Part shown: positions 63,891 to 64,000 of the stretch, piece by piece | How the letters are laid out: each line of letters opens with the position of its first letter | How positions within the stretch are numbered: the stretch's first letter is position 1 | NCBI RefSeq assembly: GCF_015461805.1 | Contig: NZ_JACVZE010000014.1 | Span: 1-64,000, forward strand | Length of the DNA stretch: 64,000 nucleotides | Reading direction: 5' to 3' | Origin: Pseudomonas pisciculturae | GTDB taxonomy: Bacteria > Pseudomonadota > Gammaproteobacteria > Pseudomonadales > Pseudomonadaceae | Notes under the pieces: model-generated | Databases searched by the model: none | What the model was told of the DNA's origin: nothing | What the model saw: only the letters and a program-made list of their open reading frames with translations | Translations under genes and position numbers: made by a program

Positions 63891-64000
63891 GGGGTCTCCT
63901 TGATGGGCGTAAAGTGCAGACGGGATAATAAGCCGTACTCGATCAAAAGTGTGTGAGCGGGCAAGCCCTAATGCCAGTCAGTTAAGAGGTTGAATAGATA

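Overview
The window looks like a chromosomal segment of a Pseudomonas of the fluorescens group. The evidence is high-GC coding sequence, the trehalose/glycogen operon layout, pyoverdine-type TonB receptors with FecI/FecR pairs, arsRCH genes, and many REP elements built on the GTGGGAGC...GCTCCCAC theme. I see no rRNA, tRNA or CRISPR array. These assignments rest on motifs and remembered families; no search was run.

Layout. 1-4.0 kb: the 3' end of a large repeat protein, an exported alpha/beta hydrolase and a 2-hydroxyacid dehydrogenase, closed by a REPIN. 4.4-15.2 kb: a tightly packed alpha-glucan/trehalose operon (glgA, treZ, malQ, treY, a small DUF2934 gene, glgX) behind a candidate sigma-54 promoter. 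15.2-19.2 kb: a translationally coupled acyl-CoA-dehydrogenase-like / PIG-L deacetylase / methyltransferase / glycosyltransferase cassette, then a second PIG-L paralogue with an altered active-site motif. 19.4-32.7 kb: an autotransporter, a TonB receptor, a chemoreceptor, a lipoprotein, an ars operon lacking an efflux pump, and a FecI/FecR/TonB-receptor surface-signalling unit. 46.4-50.5 kb: a second such unit. 50.9-64 kb: a DapA-like lyase, a CBS/CGS-type transsulfuration pair, an OsmC-YcaO fusion, a PAS chemoreceptor, several exported or membrane proteins, a cysteine-hydrolase-fold protein and a HIT protein.

The accessory region is 33.17-46.2 kb. It sits inside a LysE-type exporter gene: the first ~121 codons lie at 32.8-33.17 kb and the last ~46 codons at 46.2-46.34 kb, same strand. 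Inside are small orphan genes resembling immunity proteins, an AT-rich membrane protein, a SEC-C protein with a restriction-endonuclease-like core, two adjacent diverged DUF6602-like proteins that also carry a D...E-x-K core, an SOS-controlled umuDC operon divergent from a yedK/HMCES gene, a 24-unit array of 8-bp repeats, and decayed prophage genes (dam, primase). A short repeat recurs five times between the modules, mostly just 3' of small genes. The best candidates for something undescribed are the tandem DUF6602 pair with the SEC-C nuclease-like gene, the octamer array, and the repeat-delimited small-gene modules.

How the parts work together: treY and treZ turn glucans into trehalose while malQ, glgX and glgA remodel or build the glucan. 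Each FecI/FecR/receptor unit would sense its siderophore at the cell surface and transcribe its receptor from an ECF promoter; the two units share the same ACGGG-N15-CG(T/A)C element upstream of the receptor gene.
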